This document shows positions 23,236 to 32,814 of a stretch of 64,000 nt of DNA, piece after piece; the first letter of the stretch is position 1, and every line of letters begins with the position of its first letter. This stretch comes from Anaeromusa acidaminophila DSM 3853 (GTDB taxonomy: Bacteria > Bacillota > Negativicutes > Anaeromusales > Anaeromusaceae). The DNA lies in the NCBI RefSeq assembly GCF_000374545.1, contig NZ_KB894586.1, positions 1 through 64,000 on the forward strand, read 5' to 3'. Both the position numbers and the translations under genes were made by a program. The notes under the pieces were generated by a model. That model ran no database searches and had not been told where the DNA came from. It saw only the letters and a list, made by a program, of their open reading frames with translations.

Positions 23236-23907
23236 ATGAAAAAATGGCTGAGTCTCCTCCTGTTCCTGCTGGTGTTGGCAGGCGTTGCTTTGCCGGCGGA
23301 AGCTGCTTATGAGCTGCGGCTAAATGTGCCGGAATATAAGTTGCGTTTGTTTGATGGTTCGCGTTTGTTAAAAGAATACAGTGTGGCAGTAGGGACTCCT
23401 TATGAGCAGACGCCGGTGGGGCAGTTCAGTGTTTTCTATAAGGAGAAGTATCCTACTTGGCACCCTGGCAGCGGCTTTGTGGATAAGACGCCGGTGCCGC
23501 CGGGACCTGCTAATCCGTTAGGAACAAGGTGGATGGAATTCTCGCGTTCCTATGGCATTCATGGCACCAATAAAGATTGGAGTATTGAATATCCTGTGTC
23601 CGGCGGCTGCGTGCGTATGTACAACAGGGACGTGGAAGAGCTTTTTGATAAGATTTCCTTGGGGACGCCGGTGATTGTAACCTATGAAACGATGAGCTTA
23701 ACGGAAAAAGCAGATGGCTTGTATTTGACCATTTTTCCGGATATTTATGAAAAACGGAGTTCTACCTGGCAGGCTTTTTTAGCCTTGTACCAGCCCTACG
23801 CAGGAGAATATCTCTTGCTGCGCAAACCGGAATTTGCGGCAGCGCAGGAGACGGTTTGGACCGGTAAGGTGGCTGTGCGTAAGCAAGCCTTACGAATGGG
23901 CTTATAA
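23236..23907 (+). CDS. Exported L,D-transpeptidase (YkuD domain), second copy
   Basis: A second YkuD protein (223 residues) with its own signal peptide (MKKWLSLLLFLLVLAGVALP, AEAA). The domain runs YELRLNVPEYKLRLFDGSRL, then QTPVGQFSV, then YGIHGTNK and the catalytic segment SGGCVRMYNRDVEELF. About 65 residues after the active site form an extra C-terminal region absent from the minimal domain. It is clearly divergent from the upstream copy, not a recent duplicate. AAGGAGGGAG precedes the ATG. The pair probably forms one operon ending at the terminator that follows. Confidence 0.88.
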   Translation: MKKWLSLLLFLLVLAGVALPAEAAYELRLNVPEYKLRLFDGSRLLKEYSVAVGTPYEQTPVGQFSVFYKEKYPTWHPGSGFVDKTPVPPGPANPLGTRWMEFSRSYGIHGTNKDWSIEYPVSGGCVRMYNRDVEELFDKISLGTPVIVTYETMSLTEKADGLYLTIFPDIYEKRSSTWQAFLALYQPYAGEYLLLRKPEFAAAQETVWTGKVAVRKQALRMGL

Positions 23908-23908
23908 G

Positions 23909-23954
23909 AAAAAGGCTGTATCAGTATAGCGATTATACTGATACAGCCTTTTTG
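23909..23954 (+). terminator. Intrinsic terminator after the transpeptidase pair
   Basis: AAAAAGGCTGTATCAGTATA pairs perfectly with TATACTGATACAGCCTTTTT over 20 bp. It may also serve the convergent hydrolase gene. Confidence 0.93.
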
Positions 23955-23977
23955 TCGTTATTTACGAGGGATATTTT

Positions 23978-24646
23978 TTATAAGGTAAGGGTTTCGCCGG
24001 GATTGAGGATGCGGACCGGCGTAGATAGGCGCGACTCAACATCTTGCTTGAATTGGGCGGGGTCTTGCTCGATGACAGGCCAAGTATTGTAATGCATAGG
24101 AACAACCATGGCCGGTTTTAGCATGGCGACAGCTTCTGCGGCGTCTTTGGGACCCATCGTAAAGTTGCCGCCAATGGGCAACAAGGCGCAGTCAATGGAT
24201 TCCAGACGTCCCAAGAGTGTCATATCACCGAAAAGGGCCGTGTCGCCTGCGAAATATACCCGATGTTCTCCCTGGCGGACAATAAAGCCGCAGGCATGTC
24301 CGCCGGGGATGCCTGCTCCATGAAAAGCAGGGGTGACTCGGACGGATCCAAAGGGAAAATCAAAAGTTCCGCCAAGGTGCATGGCGTGTGTTTTGCATTC
24401 TTGACCTGCACATAAATTGGCAATTTCAGCAGTGCTGATAATCGTAGCGCCAGTGCGCTTGGCGATGGCGACAGCATCCCCTAAATGATCGAAGTGACCA
24501 TGGGAAACAAAGATATAGTGGCAGTCAATATCCTCGGGCTGGGCGATTTGGAAGGGATTGTCTTTTAAAAACGGATCAAATAAAAGAATATTTCCTTGGT
24601 TTTCCCAGCTAAAACAGGCATGTCCATAATATCGTAACTGGCTCAT
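23978..24646 (-). CDS. UPF0173 metal-dependent hydrolase (metallo-beta-lactamase fold)
   Basis: A 222-residue cytosolic hydrolase of the UPF0173 (YtkL-like) family. It has the metallo-beta-lactamase motif SHGHFDHLGD (HxHxDH) near residue 50, HGAGIPGGHACGF with a further ligand, VYFAGDTALFGDM and a C-terminal PMHYNTWP. Its natural substrate is unknown. GGGAGG is 8 nt before the ATG. It converges with the transpeptidase genes and diverges from korA. Confidence 0.9.
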   Translation of the reverse strand: MSQLRYYGHACFSWENQGNILLFDPFLKDNPFQIAQPEDIDCHYIFVSHGHFDHLGDAVAIAKRTGATIISTAEIANLCAGQECKTHAMHLGGTFDFPFGSVRVTPAFHGAGIPGGHACGFIVRQGEHRVYFAGDTALFGDMTLLGRLESIDCALLPIGGNFTMGPKDAAEAVAMLKPAMVVPMHYNTWPVIEQDPAQFKQDVESRLSTPVRILNPGETLTL

Positions 24647-24679
24647 CTATAAAACCTCCCATTGGTTTCTTTGCTAATT

Positions 24680-24708
24680 AGTATACTCTAAGAAATACGC
24701 AGGAGCAA
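24680..24708 (-). promoter_or_regulatory. Promoter of the UPF0173 hydrolase gene
   Basis: On the minus strand TTGCTC, 17 nt, TATACT, 35-60 nt before the start codon. Confidence 0.6.
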
Positions 24709-24841
24709 TGTAACCGAGGTAGAGTTTCTTTAGAAGAGTTCTTTCTACTTAAGAGGAATTCAGGAAATGAATGACGAACCGTAACAACAGAAAAACAGGA
24801 GATCTGGAAAAGGAAAAACATAAAGGGGGCTGAAGAATTTT

Positions 24842-26599
24842 ATGAACACGTATTCGGTGATGTTCGGAGGGGAAGCCGGGTATGGCGTCATGAGCGCCGG
24901 AATGATGGTGGCTAGAGCGGCTTCTCGAAACTCTTTATGGTCCGTGGTGGTTAACGAGTATCCTTCTTTAATAAAAGGCGGCTTGAATACCTGCATGGCT
25001 CGCCTGAGTACAAAGCCAGTGGCTGCTCATGAGGAAAGTTTTCAATTTTTAGGCGCTTTATCACAGCAGGCCTTTGATCAAAATTACGCGAAAGTAAGCC
25101 CGGACGGAATCGTTTTATATGATTGTGAGGCGGTGAAGGCGCCGGAGGTTCAAGGAGACGCTCCTGGAACTTGGATTGGCTTGCCGCTTTTGCAAAATTT
25201 ACCTGGGGACGCTGCTAAAGTGATGGGAAATAGCGCCCTTTTAGGGGCCTTTTGCGCTTTGAGCGGTTTTCCAAAAGATGCCATTTTGCAGATTATGAAT
25301 GATGAATTTAAAAAAGAAAACGTTAGAGAACAAAACAAGGCTATTTTTGAAGCGGCTTTTAAAGAAGCTGCTGATAAGTGTTGTCCAGCGTCCGGCTTGT
25401 TTGAGCTGCCGATCGCTTCCTCCAAAGAACCTAAGATGTTGCTTAATGGTAATGAGGCGTTGGCTATGGGAGCGATTCAAGGCGGCTGCCGTTTTTGCGC
25501 CGGCTATCCCATGACGCCTGGCTCAAGCGTGCTGGTGTATATGGCGGATCAAGGAGCTCGCTATGGAGTTGTATTCAAACAGGCGGAAGATGAAATTGCA
25601 GCGGTAAACATGCTGATTGGCGCGTCTTATGCGGGGGTGCGTTCCTTGGCTTCTACTAGCGGCGGCGGTTTTGCGCTGATGGTGGAAGCTTTGGGCTTTG
25701 CAGCGCAGGCGGAGCTTCCGATTGTATTAGTGAATGCGCAACGAGGCGGACCTAGCACGGGCTTGCCGACTAGAACGGCGCAAGCCGATTTGTTGTTTAC
25801 CACGTTTGCATCACAAGGAGAGTTTCCACGGTTTGTCTTAGCTCCCGGCGATGTAGACGAATGTTTTTATGAAACCGCTCGCCTTTTTGATTTAACCGAA
25901 CGTTTTCAGGTGCCTGGACTGATCTTAACGGACAAGTATTTAGCGGATTCTTCCGTAAGCAGACCTTTTTTTAAGACGCCTCTTGAACCGCAAGTAGAAG
26001 CGGGCCGGGCAAGCGAAGAATGGTTGGCGGCTCAGCAGCCCTATTGTCGGTATAGCGAGGCGGCAGGCTGCGAAGCGCCTCCTCGAGCGGTACCGGGACA
26101 AGCTGGCGGGGCTTATATCGCGACTAGCTACACTCACGGTGAAGACGGATTTTACAGTTCCGGCGATAAGGAATATGCTGCAAGAGAACCGGAAACGGTT
26201 GCGGCCGGCTTAGACCGCTGGTATGAAAAATTGCCGGCTATGGAAGCGGCTGCAGACGGGTTGAGGCAATACGGACCAGATGAGGCGGACCTGACCTTGT
26301 TTGTATGGGGCTCTACTAAAGGCGCCGCTTTAGAGGCCATGGAACTGGCTAAGCAAGAAGGACTGAGCGTCAATGTGCTGCAGGTTTTGTATGTGGCGCC
26401 GTTCCCAGTGCAGGCGTTGACAAAAGCTTTGGGGCGCGTAAAGAAGTCACTGCTTATTGAAGGGAATAAAACAGCGCAGTTAGGATTTTTGTTGCGTGGC
26501 CATTTGGGGTATGTCGTTGATGCAAGCTATTTGAAATACGATTCGCGCGCTTTTACGCCGAGCCAGATCTTGGCGCGTATAAAGGAGGTACTGGGATAA
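24842..26599 (+). CDS. korA: 2-oxoacid:ferredoxin oxidoreductase, fused gamma-alpha subunit
   Basis: Part of a CoA- and TPP-dependent enzyme that oxidises a 2-oxoacid (2-oxoglutarate or another 2-oxoacid) to the acyl-CoA, reducing ferredoxin. Residues about 1-180 are the gamma domain (MFGGEAGYGVMSAGMMVARA). The alpha domain follows (NEALAMGAIQGGCRFCAGYP, then FKQAEDEIAAVNMLIGASYA and TSGGGFALMVEALGFAAQAE). At 585 residues the gamma-alpha fusion is typical of KorA proteins. No ferredoxin-like delta subunit is encoded beside it. The stop codon overlaps the korB start by 1 nt. Substrate preference cannot be read from sequence. Confidence 0.9.
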   Translation: MNTYSVMFGGEAGYGVMSAGMMVARAASRNSLWSVVVNEYPSLIKGGLNTCMARLSTKPVAAHEESFQFLGALSQQAFDQNYAKVSPDGIVLYDCEAVKAPEVQGDAPGTWIGLPLLQNLPGDAAKVMGNSALLGAFCALSGFPKDAILQIMNDEFKKENVREQNKAIFEAAFKEAADKCCPASGLFELPIASSKEPKMLLNGNEALAMGAIQGGCRFCAGYPMTPGSSVLVYMADQGARYGVVFKQAEDEIAAVNMLIGASYAGVRSLASTSGGGFALMVEALGFAAQAELPIVLVNAQRGGPSTGLPTRTAQADLLFTTFASQGEFPRFVLAPGDVDECFYETARLFDLTERFQVPGLILTDKYLADSSVSRPFFKTPLEPQVEAGRASEEWLAAQQPYCRYSEAAGCEAPPRAVPGQAGGAYIATSYTHGEDGFYSSGDKEYAAREPETVAAGLDRWYEKLPAMEAAADGLRQYGPDEADLTLFVWGSTKGAALEAMELAKQEGLSVNVLQVLYVAPFPVQALTKALGRVKKSLLIEGNKTAQLGFLLRGHLGYVVDASYLKYDSRAFTPSQILARIKEVLG

Positions 26600-27453
26600 T
26601 GAGTGATCATGCGATGCAAACTCATAGTTCTACCTGGTGTGTGGGCTGCGGGAATTTCGGTATTTTTCACGCTTTGAAAAATGTGTTGGCTTCGTTGCCT
26701 GCTAATGATACGGTCTTAGTGACCGGCATTGGCTGTTCCAGCAAAATTTCGCAATACGTGAATGGCTATAGGGTAGAATCTTTGCACGGACGCTCTTTAC
26801 CTGTTGCTACTGGCGTTAAGCTGGCTAACCATCATTTGACGGTCATTGCCGAAGGCGGCGATGGAGACGGAATGGGTTTGGGCATGGGGCATTTTGTGCA
26901 TACGGCCCGCCGCAACTTGGATATAAGTTACTTTGTCCATAACAATCAAATTTATGGCTTGACCAAAGGGCAGGCTTCGCCGACAACGGATTTGGGTACG
27001 GTGACCAAGTTTACGCCGCCTCCGTTGGGGAATGTAGAAAAGCCGATTAATATTGCTCATACGGCATTGAGCATGGGTGCAACTTTTGTGGCTAGAACCT
27101 TTACGGCTAATGTGCCGCATATGACGGAAATGATGACAGCAGCCGTGGCGCATCGGGGCTTTGCGGTTGTGGAAATTTTGCAGCCTTGCGTATCTTTTAA
27201 TGCAGTTAATACGTATGCTTGGTATAAACAGAGAGTGCGAGATTTAAAGGAAATGGACGGATATGATCCGGAAAATCAAGAAAAGGCGCTGGCGTTGGCG
27301 GCATTATGGGGGGAGATTATCCCCATAGGCTTATTTTATAAAGAAAACAGGCCGACCTTTGACGGCGCTTTGCCGCAGCTGCAGGCGGGACCGCTGGTGA
27401 AAGCGAACTTGCAGCAAGTGGATATAACACCATTGATGCAGGAGTTTGTATGA
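26599..27453 (+). CDS. korB: 2-oxoacid:ferredoxin oxidoreductase, beta subunit
   Basis: TPP-binding beta subunit (284 residues) and partner of the upstream gamma-alpha subunit. [13 protein letters not shown] near the N terminus contains conserved cysteines, [16 protein letters not shown] provides a conserved Cys, and [13 protein letters not shown] is the TPP/Mg motif with [19 protein letters not shown] following. The beta chain seems to hold one [4Fe-4S] cluster, as in the family. It overlaps korA by 1 nt and the NlpC/P60 gene by 4 nt (ATGA), so all three are translationally coupled. Confidence 0.92.
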   Translation: MSDHAMQTHSSTWCVGCGNFGIFHALKNVLASLPANDTVLVTGIGCSSKISQYVNGYRVESLHGRSLPVATGVKLANHHLTVIAEGGDGDGMGLGMGHFVHTARRNLDISYFVHNNQIYGLTKGQASPTTDLGTVTKFTPPPLGNVEKPINIAHTALSMGATFVARTFTANVPHMTEMMTAAVAHRGFAVVEILQPCVSFNAVNTYAWYKQRVRDLKEMDGYDPENQEKALALAALWGEIIPIGLFYKENRPTFDGALPQLQAGPLVKANLQQVDITPLMQEFV

Positions 27454-28208
27454 AGAGAACATGGTTATTTGGGGTCTTGCTTATTGGGGCCTTATTAAGT
27501 CTGTCTTGGGGAACGGCCTTAGCAGCGGTATATCAGGAAGGCGATTCCGGCCAAGAAATTTTGGCGGTGCAGCAGCGACTGCGCTCACTCGGTTATGCTG
27601 TGGGGAAACAAGATGGCGTGTTTCATCCCTTGACGGCGTCGGCTGTGCGGGCGTTCCAGCAGCAGCAGGGCTTGCCGGCGAGCGGTGTATTAGACGAAGC
27701 AACCTATCAAAAGCTGATGGGCCAAGCTCAGTCCTCGGCAGTACTAGTAACGCAGCCGCCAGCGGTTCCAGAGCGCAAGGCCGCAACGGTCGCGAAAAAG
27801 GGAACTTCCTCCTTGCCGCCGTTACCAAAGTTCAAGGAAGGACGTCCAGGAAATTCGGTGCAGGAAACCGCCCAGCAGTACTTGGGCGTGCCTTATCGTT
27901 TTGGGGGGGCTACGCCGCAGGGATTTGATTGCTCCGGCTTTGTGATGTACGTGTTTCAAAAACACGGCGTCAAATTGCCGCGCACCGCAGACGTTCAGTA
28001 CACGGTGGGACGAATTATTAATAAGAAGACGCTGCAGCCGGGAGATGTGGTCTTTTTTACAACTTATGAAAAAGGCGCTTCCCATGAAGGCATTTATTTG
28101 GGGCAGGAGCGCTTTATCCATGCTTCCTCAAGCCGCGGGGTTATGATCAGCTCTTTGAGCGAATCATACTGGAAAACGAGGTATTTGGGAGCGCGTCGCA
28201 TGGGGTAA
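27450..28208 (+). CDS. Exported peptidoglycan hydrolase: PG-binding plus NlpC/P60
   Basis: Cell-wall endopeptidase of 252 residues. A signal peptide ([20 protein letters not shown], then GTALA-A) is followed by a PG_binding_1 domain ([20 protein letters not shown], about 30-92), a linker rich in Pro and Ala, and a C-terminal NlpC/P60 domain. The catalytic residues are visible: Cys161 in FDCSGFV, His212 in SHEGIYLG and His224 in IHASSSRG. The start codon overlaps the korB stop (ATGA). The coupling of a wall hydrolase to a ferredoxin-linked metabolic enzyme is odd and may only be compaction. Confidence 0.92.
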   Translation: MKRTWLFGVLLIGALLSLSWGTALAAVYQEGDSGQEILAVQQRLRSLGYAVGKQDGVFHPLTASAVRAFQQQQGLPASGVLDEATYQKLMGQAQSSAVLVTQPPAVPERKAATVAKKGTSSLPPLPKFKEGRPGNSVQETAQQYLGVPYRFGGATPQGFDCSGFVMYVFQKHGVKLPRTADVQYTVGRIINKKTLQPGDVVFFTTYEKGASHEGIYLGQERFIHASSSRGVMISSLSESYWKTRYLGARRMG

Positions 28209-28240
28209 ATGCGCTTTCTAGAGGAAGGAGGGCATTGGCA

Positions 28241-28726
28241 ATGGAACTAACGCATTTTAATGAAGCTGGAAAAGCTAAAATGGTGCATGTTGGCGAGAAG
28301 GCGGACACGGAACGCTTGGCGGTGGCGACAGGCAAGGTGAATATGGCGGCGGAGACGCTTCAAAAAATACGCGAAGGTCGTATGGGCAAGGGCGATGTTT
28401 TGGCAGTAGCGCAAGTGGCTGGGATTATGGCGGCAAAGAAGACTTGGGAGCTCATTCCCATGTGCCATCCCTTACAGTTATCAGGCATAGATTTGCTCTT
28501 TTATTTAGATGAAGAAGAACAAGCGGTAGAAATTGCTGCAACCGTGCAAAATTACGGAAAAACTGGCGTGGAAATGGAAGCGCTAACGGCTGTATCAGTA
28601 GCCGCGCTAACTATTTATGATATGTGCAAAGCCGTAGACAAAGAAATGGAGATATCGCAAATTTGCTTAGTGGAAAAGCGCGGCGGTCGTAGCGGAACCT
28701 ATCAGCGGCCACAAAGAGGCGAATGA
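28241..28726 (+). CDS. moaC: Cyclic pyranopterin monophosphate synthase
   Basis: Acts with MoaA to make cyclic pyranopterin monophosphate, the first intermediate in molybdenum-cofactor synthesis. The 161-residue protein contains the family blocks [32 protein letters not shown] and [20 protein letters not shown], with conserved His/Asp/Lys active-site residues. The ATG at 28241 follows AAGGAGGG; an in-frame TTG 6 nt upstream is less well spaced. No other moa/moe gene is in the window, so moaC is separated from its pathway partners here. It ends before the rplU promoter. Confidence 0.95.
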   Translation: MELTHFNEAGKAKMVHVGEKADTERLAVATGKVNMAAETLQKIREGRMGKGDVLAVAQVAGIMAAKKTWELIPMCHPLQLSGIDLLFYLDEEEQAVEIAATVQNYGKTGVEMEALTAVSVAALTIYDMCKAVDKEMEISQICLVEKRGGRSGTYQRPQRGE

Positions 28727-28758
28727 GGTAAGATAAACAAAGACAACCAGGAATTTCA

Positions 28759-28787
28759 TTGACAAGAAATAAGGCCTATGCTAATAT
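28759..28787 (+). promoter_or_regulatory. Promoter of the rplU operon, inside a dyad
   Basis: TTGACA, 17 nt, TAATAT. The -10 box lies in the loop of a perfect dyad, CCTATGC (28775-28781) and GCATAGG (28796-28802), which could be an operator or an RNA hairpin at the transcript start. Confidence 0.68.
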
Positions 28788-28794
28788 TTAAAAA

Positions 28795-28880
28795 TGCATA
28801 GGATTTCCTGTGCCGCCGCTCGGAGAGGTGGAAAATTCGCGATGGCGATACCGTATTCGGCGAGCTCAAAGCAGAGGAGG
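28795..28880 (+). ncRNA. Ribosomal protein L21 leader RNA
   Basis: The leader between the promoter and rplU contains GCTCGGAGAGG, the conserved GCGATGGCGATACC block and CGGCGAGC, which can close GCTCG (28818-28822) with CGAGC (28861-28865). This matches my recollection of the Firmicute L21-leader, an autoregulatory element thought to be bound by L21. Exact ends are approximate. Confidence 0.7.
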
Positions 28881-28890
28881 TGCATTTTTA

Positions 28891-29202
28891 ATGTACGCTA
28901 TCATTGAAACTGGCGGTAAACAATACCGTGTGCAGGAAGGCGACAAAGTTGTCGTTGAGAAGCTGGCCGTAGAAGAAGGACAGGAAGTTGCGTTCGAACG
29001 CGTTCTGACTGTTGTGAAGGACGGCGAAGTTTTGGTGGGCGCTCCGGTTGTAGCCGGTGCGAAAGTGGTTGCTAAAGTAGTGGAACATGGCAAAGGCAAG
29101 AAGATTTTGGTCTTCAAGTACAAAGCTAAATCCAACTACCGTCGCCGCCAGGGCCATCGTCAACCGTTCACTCAGGTCGTGATTGAAAAAATTGAGGCCT
29201 AA
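28891..29202 (+). CDS. rplU: 50S ribosomal protein L21
   Basis: 103-residue ribosomal protein, first gene of the conserved rplU-prp-rpmA operon. The N terminus [20 protein letters not shown] and the C-terminal [20 protein letters not shown] are diagnostic. The open frame continues upstream through the leader, but AGAGGAGG lies at the right distance only for this ATG. Expression is probably controlled by the L21 leader just upstream. Confidence 0.97.
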   Translation: MYAIIETGGKQYRVQEGDKVVVEKLAVEEGQEVAFERVLTVVKDGEVLVGAPVVAGAKVVAKVVEHGKGKKILVFKYKAKSNYRRRQGHRQPFTQVVIEKIEA

Positions 29203-29208
29203 GTCGGA

Positions 29209-29529
29209 ATGATTGATATTTGTTTACAGCGAAATTCTTCAGGCCTTTTGTGGGCTTTTTCTCTAAAAGGTCATGCCAAAGCGGCTCCGCACGGACAAGA
29301 TATTGTTTGTGCCGGAGTATCTGCCTTAGCGCAAGCAGCAGTGCTAGGTTTGGAGCGGCATTTGCGCATGGAACTGCAACTGTCTGTCAAAGAGGGGCTT
29401 TTGGAAGCGGAGCTGAAAGAGGCGCCAACTGAACAGAGCAGTGCGATTTTAGAGACTATGCTTCTGGGACTGAGGGAAATCGAACGATTGTATCCCCGGT
29501 ATCTTAAGATCCGGGAAAACAGGAGGTGA
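29209..29529 (+). CDS. prp: Ribosomal-processing cysteine protease Prp
   Basis: Cysteine protease (106 residues) that trims the N-terminal extension of L27 in Firmicutes. The catalytic pair is visible: His22 in KGHAKAAPHG and Cys34 in QDIVCAGVSALAQ. It is located between rplU and rpmA, as in Staphylococcus aureus, and starts 7 nt after the rplU stop. The L27 product encoded next carries the matching extension FDLQLF, supporting an intact processing pair. Confidence 0.95.
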   Translation: MIDICLQRNSSGLLWAFSLKGHAKAAPHGQDIVCAGVSALAQAAVLGLERHLRMELQLSVKEGLLEAELKEAPTEQSSAILETMLLGLREIERLYPRYLKIRENRR

Positions 29530-29535
29530 AATGGC

Positions 29536-29829
29536 ATGTTCCAATTTGATCTTCAGCTATTCGCCCATAAAAAAGGCGTCGGCAGCACTCGTAACGGCCG
29601 TGATAGCGAAGCGAAACGCCTTGGCGTTAAACGTCAAGCTGGTGAAGTAGTTACCGCAGGCAGCATTCTTGTTCGTCAGCGTGGAACGCATTTTCATCCT
29701 GGAGCCAATGTAGGCATTGGTAAGGATGATACGCTGTTCGCCCTGACGCCTGGCCGCGTTTCTTTTGAACGCAAAGGCCGCTATAAGCGTCAGATCAGCG
29801 TCTACCCCGCGGAAGAAGCTGCAATCTAA
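29536..29829 (+). CDS. rpmA: 50S ribosomal protein L27 (with Prp-cleaved extension)
   Basis: Ribosomal protein near the peptidyl-transferase centre, 97 residues. The N terminus [20 protein letters not shown] carries a 9-residue extension. Prp is expected to cut after Phe9, giving a mature protein beginning AHKKG, by analogy with S. aureus. [20 protein letters not shown] and [20 protein letters not shown] confirm the family. AGGAGG lies about 8 nt before the ATG. A terminator follows. Confidence 0.97.
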   Translation: MFQFDLQLFAHKKGVGSTRNGRDSEAKRLGVKRQAGEVVTAGSILVRQRGTHFHPGANVGIGKDDTLFALTPGRVSFERKGRYKRQISVYPAEEAAI

Positions 29830-29842
29830 GCGAATACACACC

Positions 29843-29880
29843 AAAGACCTGCGGAACCTAACCGCAGGTCTTTTTTTCTT
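29843..29880 (+). terminator. Intrinsic terminator of the rplU-prp-rpmA operon
   Basis: AAAGACCTGCGG, AACCTAA loop, CCGCAGGTCTTT, then T7. Confidence 0.93.
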
Positions 29881-29952
29881 GAGTAGCGCCTTGCTTAGGG
29901 AACTACTGATTTATTGACATGTACGGGAGCGTTGGCTGCATCGGTGGCTCCC

Positions 29953-31303
<1,351 letters not shown>

Positions 31304-31333
31304 GTGTAAAAAGGAAGCTAGGAGGATTTAAAT

Positions 31334-31627
31334 ATGGAGCTAAGTGGCAAGCAAAAACGTCATTTGCGCGCATTAGGAAGTGCATTGGATCCAGTGGTGC
31401 AGATTGGTAAAGGCGGTATTGTAGAAACCGTGGTTATCACTGCTAAGGAAGCTATTTTGAAGCGGGAATTGATTAAGGTACGGGTATTGAAGAATAGCCC
31501 GGTGGAGCCTAAAGAGGCTCTGGAAGAGCTGGAGCGCCTGACGGGAGCTGACTTGGTGCAAGTTATTGGCCGCAATGGTCTTTTATATGCGCCAAATCCG
31601 GAAAAACCAAAAATTGAACTGCCATAA
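31334..31627 (+). CDS. yhbY: RNA-binding protein YhbY (CRM domain)
   Basis: A 97-residue CRM-domain protein that associates with pre-50S particles. LSGKQKRHLRALGSALDPVV and the GKGG loop (QIGKGGIVETV) are the conserved RNA-binding elements, with ELIKVRVLKNS following. It lies 30 nt after obgE with a strong TAGGAGG site, consistent with a shared role in ribosome assembly. Confidence 0.92.
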   Translation: MELSGKQKRHLRALGSALDPVVQIGKGGIVETVVITAKEAILKRELIKVRVLKNSPVEPKEALEELERLTGADLVQVIGRNGLLYAPNPEKPKIELP

Positions 31628-31674
31628 GAGGGTCCCAAACGCATTTTATTTCATCGTAAAGCGGGGGATTGGCT

Positions 31675-32802
31675 ATGTTGAATCGAGCGAACATCGGAGA
31701 GGCGCAGCGTATTGTAGTTAAGGTTGGGACAAGCACCTTAACGCATGAAACTGGAAAATTGAATTTTTTTCGCATTGAACGTCTGGTCCGGGAGCTATCT
31801 GACTTGGTAAACCAAGGCAAGGAAATAGTCTTGGTTAGCTCCGGCGCCGTTGGGGCGGGTATGGAGCGATTGGGCTTGACGGAAAAACCGAAGACCATTC
31901 CGGAAAAGCAAGCGGCAGCGGCTGTAGGGCAAGGCGTGTTGCTGCATGTATATGAAAAAATATTTGCGGAGTACGGACAGACCGTAGGCCAGGTGCTTTT
32001 GACCAGGGAAGACTCTGTGAAACGCAGTCGCTATGTGAATTCTCGCAACACGTTATTGCAGCTTTTGGCGATGGGAGTCATTCCTATTATCAACGAGAAT
32101 GACGCGGTAGCGGTAGATGAACTGAAAATAGGCGATAACGACACGCTGTCGGCCATGGTGGGAACCATTGTCGATGCGGACTTGATTATTATATTATCGG
32201 ATGTAGACGGCGTATATACCGCTAATCCGCAAACCAATCCAGAAGCAAAACTACTTTCTGAGATTGCCGAGATAACTCCTGAAATTGACGAGCTTGCGGG
32301 CGGTCCGGGAACGATGCGCGGTACTGGCGGCATGTATACGAAGATTCAAGCCGCCAAGATTGCGGTCAATGCGGGCATTGCCCTAGTGATCGCCTCGGGA
32401 ACGCAGGATGGAGTTGTGAGGGAGATTTTGACCGGACAGGACGTTGGCACATTATTTCCTTCTAAGCATAATCGCTTGCAAGTTCGCAAATCCTGGCTGG
32501 CCTTTGGGGCTCGCATTGCCGGAGATGTTCAGGTTGACAGCGGTTGCGCCAAGGCTATTGTCAAAACAGGGTCTAGTTTGTTAGCCGCAGGAATTGTCAA
32601 GGTTCAAGGGGATTTTGAACAGGGAAAAACCATTCGGATTTTAGACACTAACGGCAGGGAATTGGCACGGGGACTGAGTAATTACAGCTCCGGTGAAATT
32701 GAACGCATTCGCGGCAAGCATACGGATGAAATTTCTTCGGTGTTGGGGTATAAAACAACGGACGAAGTGGTTCATCGGGACCATTTGGTCCTCATGGTGT
32801 GA
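31675..32802 (+). CDS. proB: Glutamate 5-kinase
   Basis: First enzyme of proline synthesis, phosphorylating glutamate to gamma-glutamyl phosphate. The amino-acid kinase domain shows VVKVGTSTLT, LVSSGAVGAGMERLGL, INENDAVAVDELKIGDNDTL and LSDVDGVYTANP. A C-terminal PUA domain (about 280-375) follows, as in the long bacterial form. I use ATG 31675 (375 residues), 7 nt after GCGGGGG, instead of the in-frame TTG 6 nt upstream. The next gene, proA, begins 12 nt later. Proline feedback at the kinase domain is expected from the family. Confidence 0.96.
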   Translation: MLNRANIGEAQRIVVKVGTSTLTHETGKLNFFRIERLVRELSDLVNQGKEIVLVSSGAVGAGMERLGLTEKPKTIPEKQAAAAVGQGVLLHVYEKIFAEYGQTVGQVLLTREDSVKRSRYVNSRNTLLQLLAMGVIPIINENDAVAVDELKIGDNDTLSAMVGTIVDADLIIILSDVDGVYTANPQTNPEAKLLSEIAEITPEIDELAGGPGTMRGTGGMYTKIQAAKIAVNAGIALVIASGTQDGVVREILTGQDVGTLFPSKHNRLQVRKSWLAFGARIAGDVQVDSGCAKAIVKTGSSLLAAGIVKVQGDFEQGKTIRILDTNGRELARGLSNYSSGEIERIRGKHTDEISSVLGYKTTDEVVHRDHLVLMV

Positions 32803-32814
32803 GGGGGAAGCAGC

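Noticed and set aside
22547..23907. Recent tandem duplication of the two transpeptidase genes
   Set aside because: The proteins share the YkuD domain but differ throughout, including around the active site and C terminus, so they are old paralogues.
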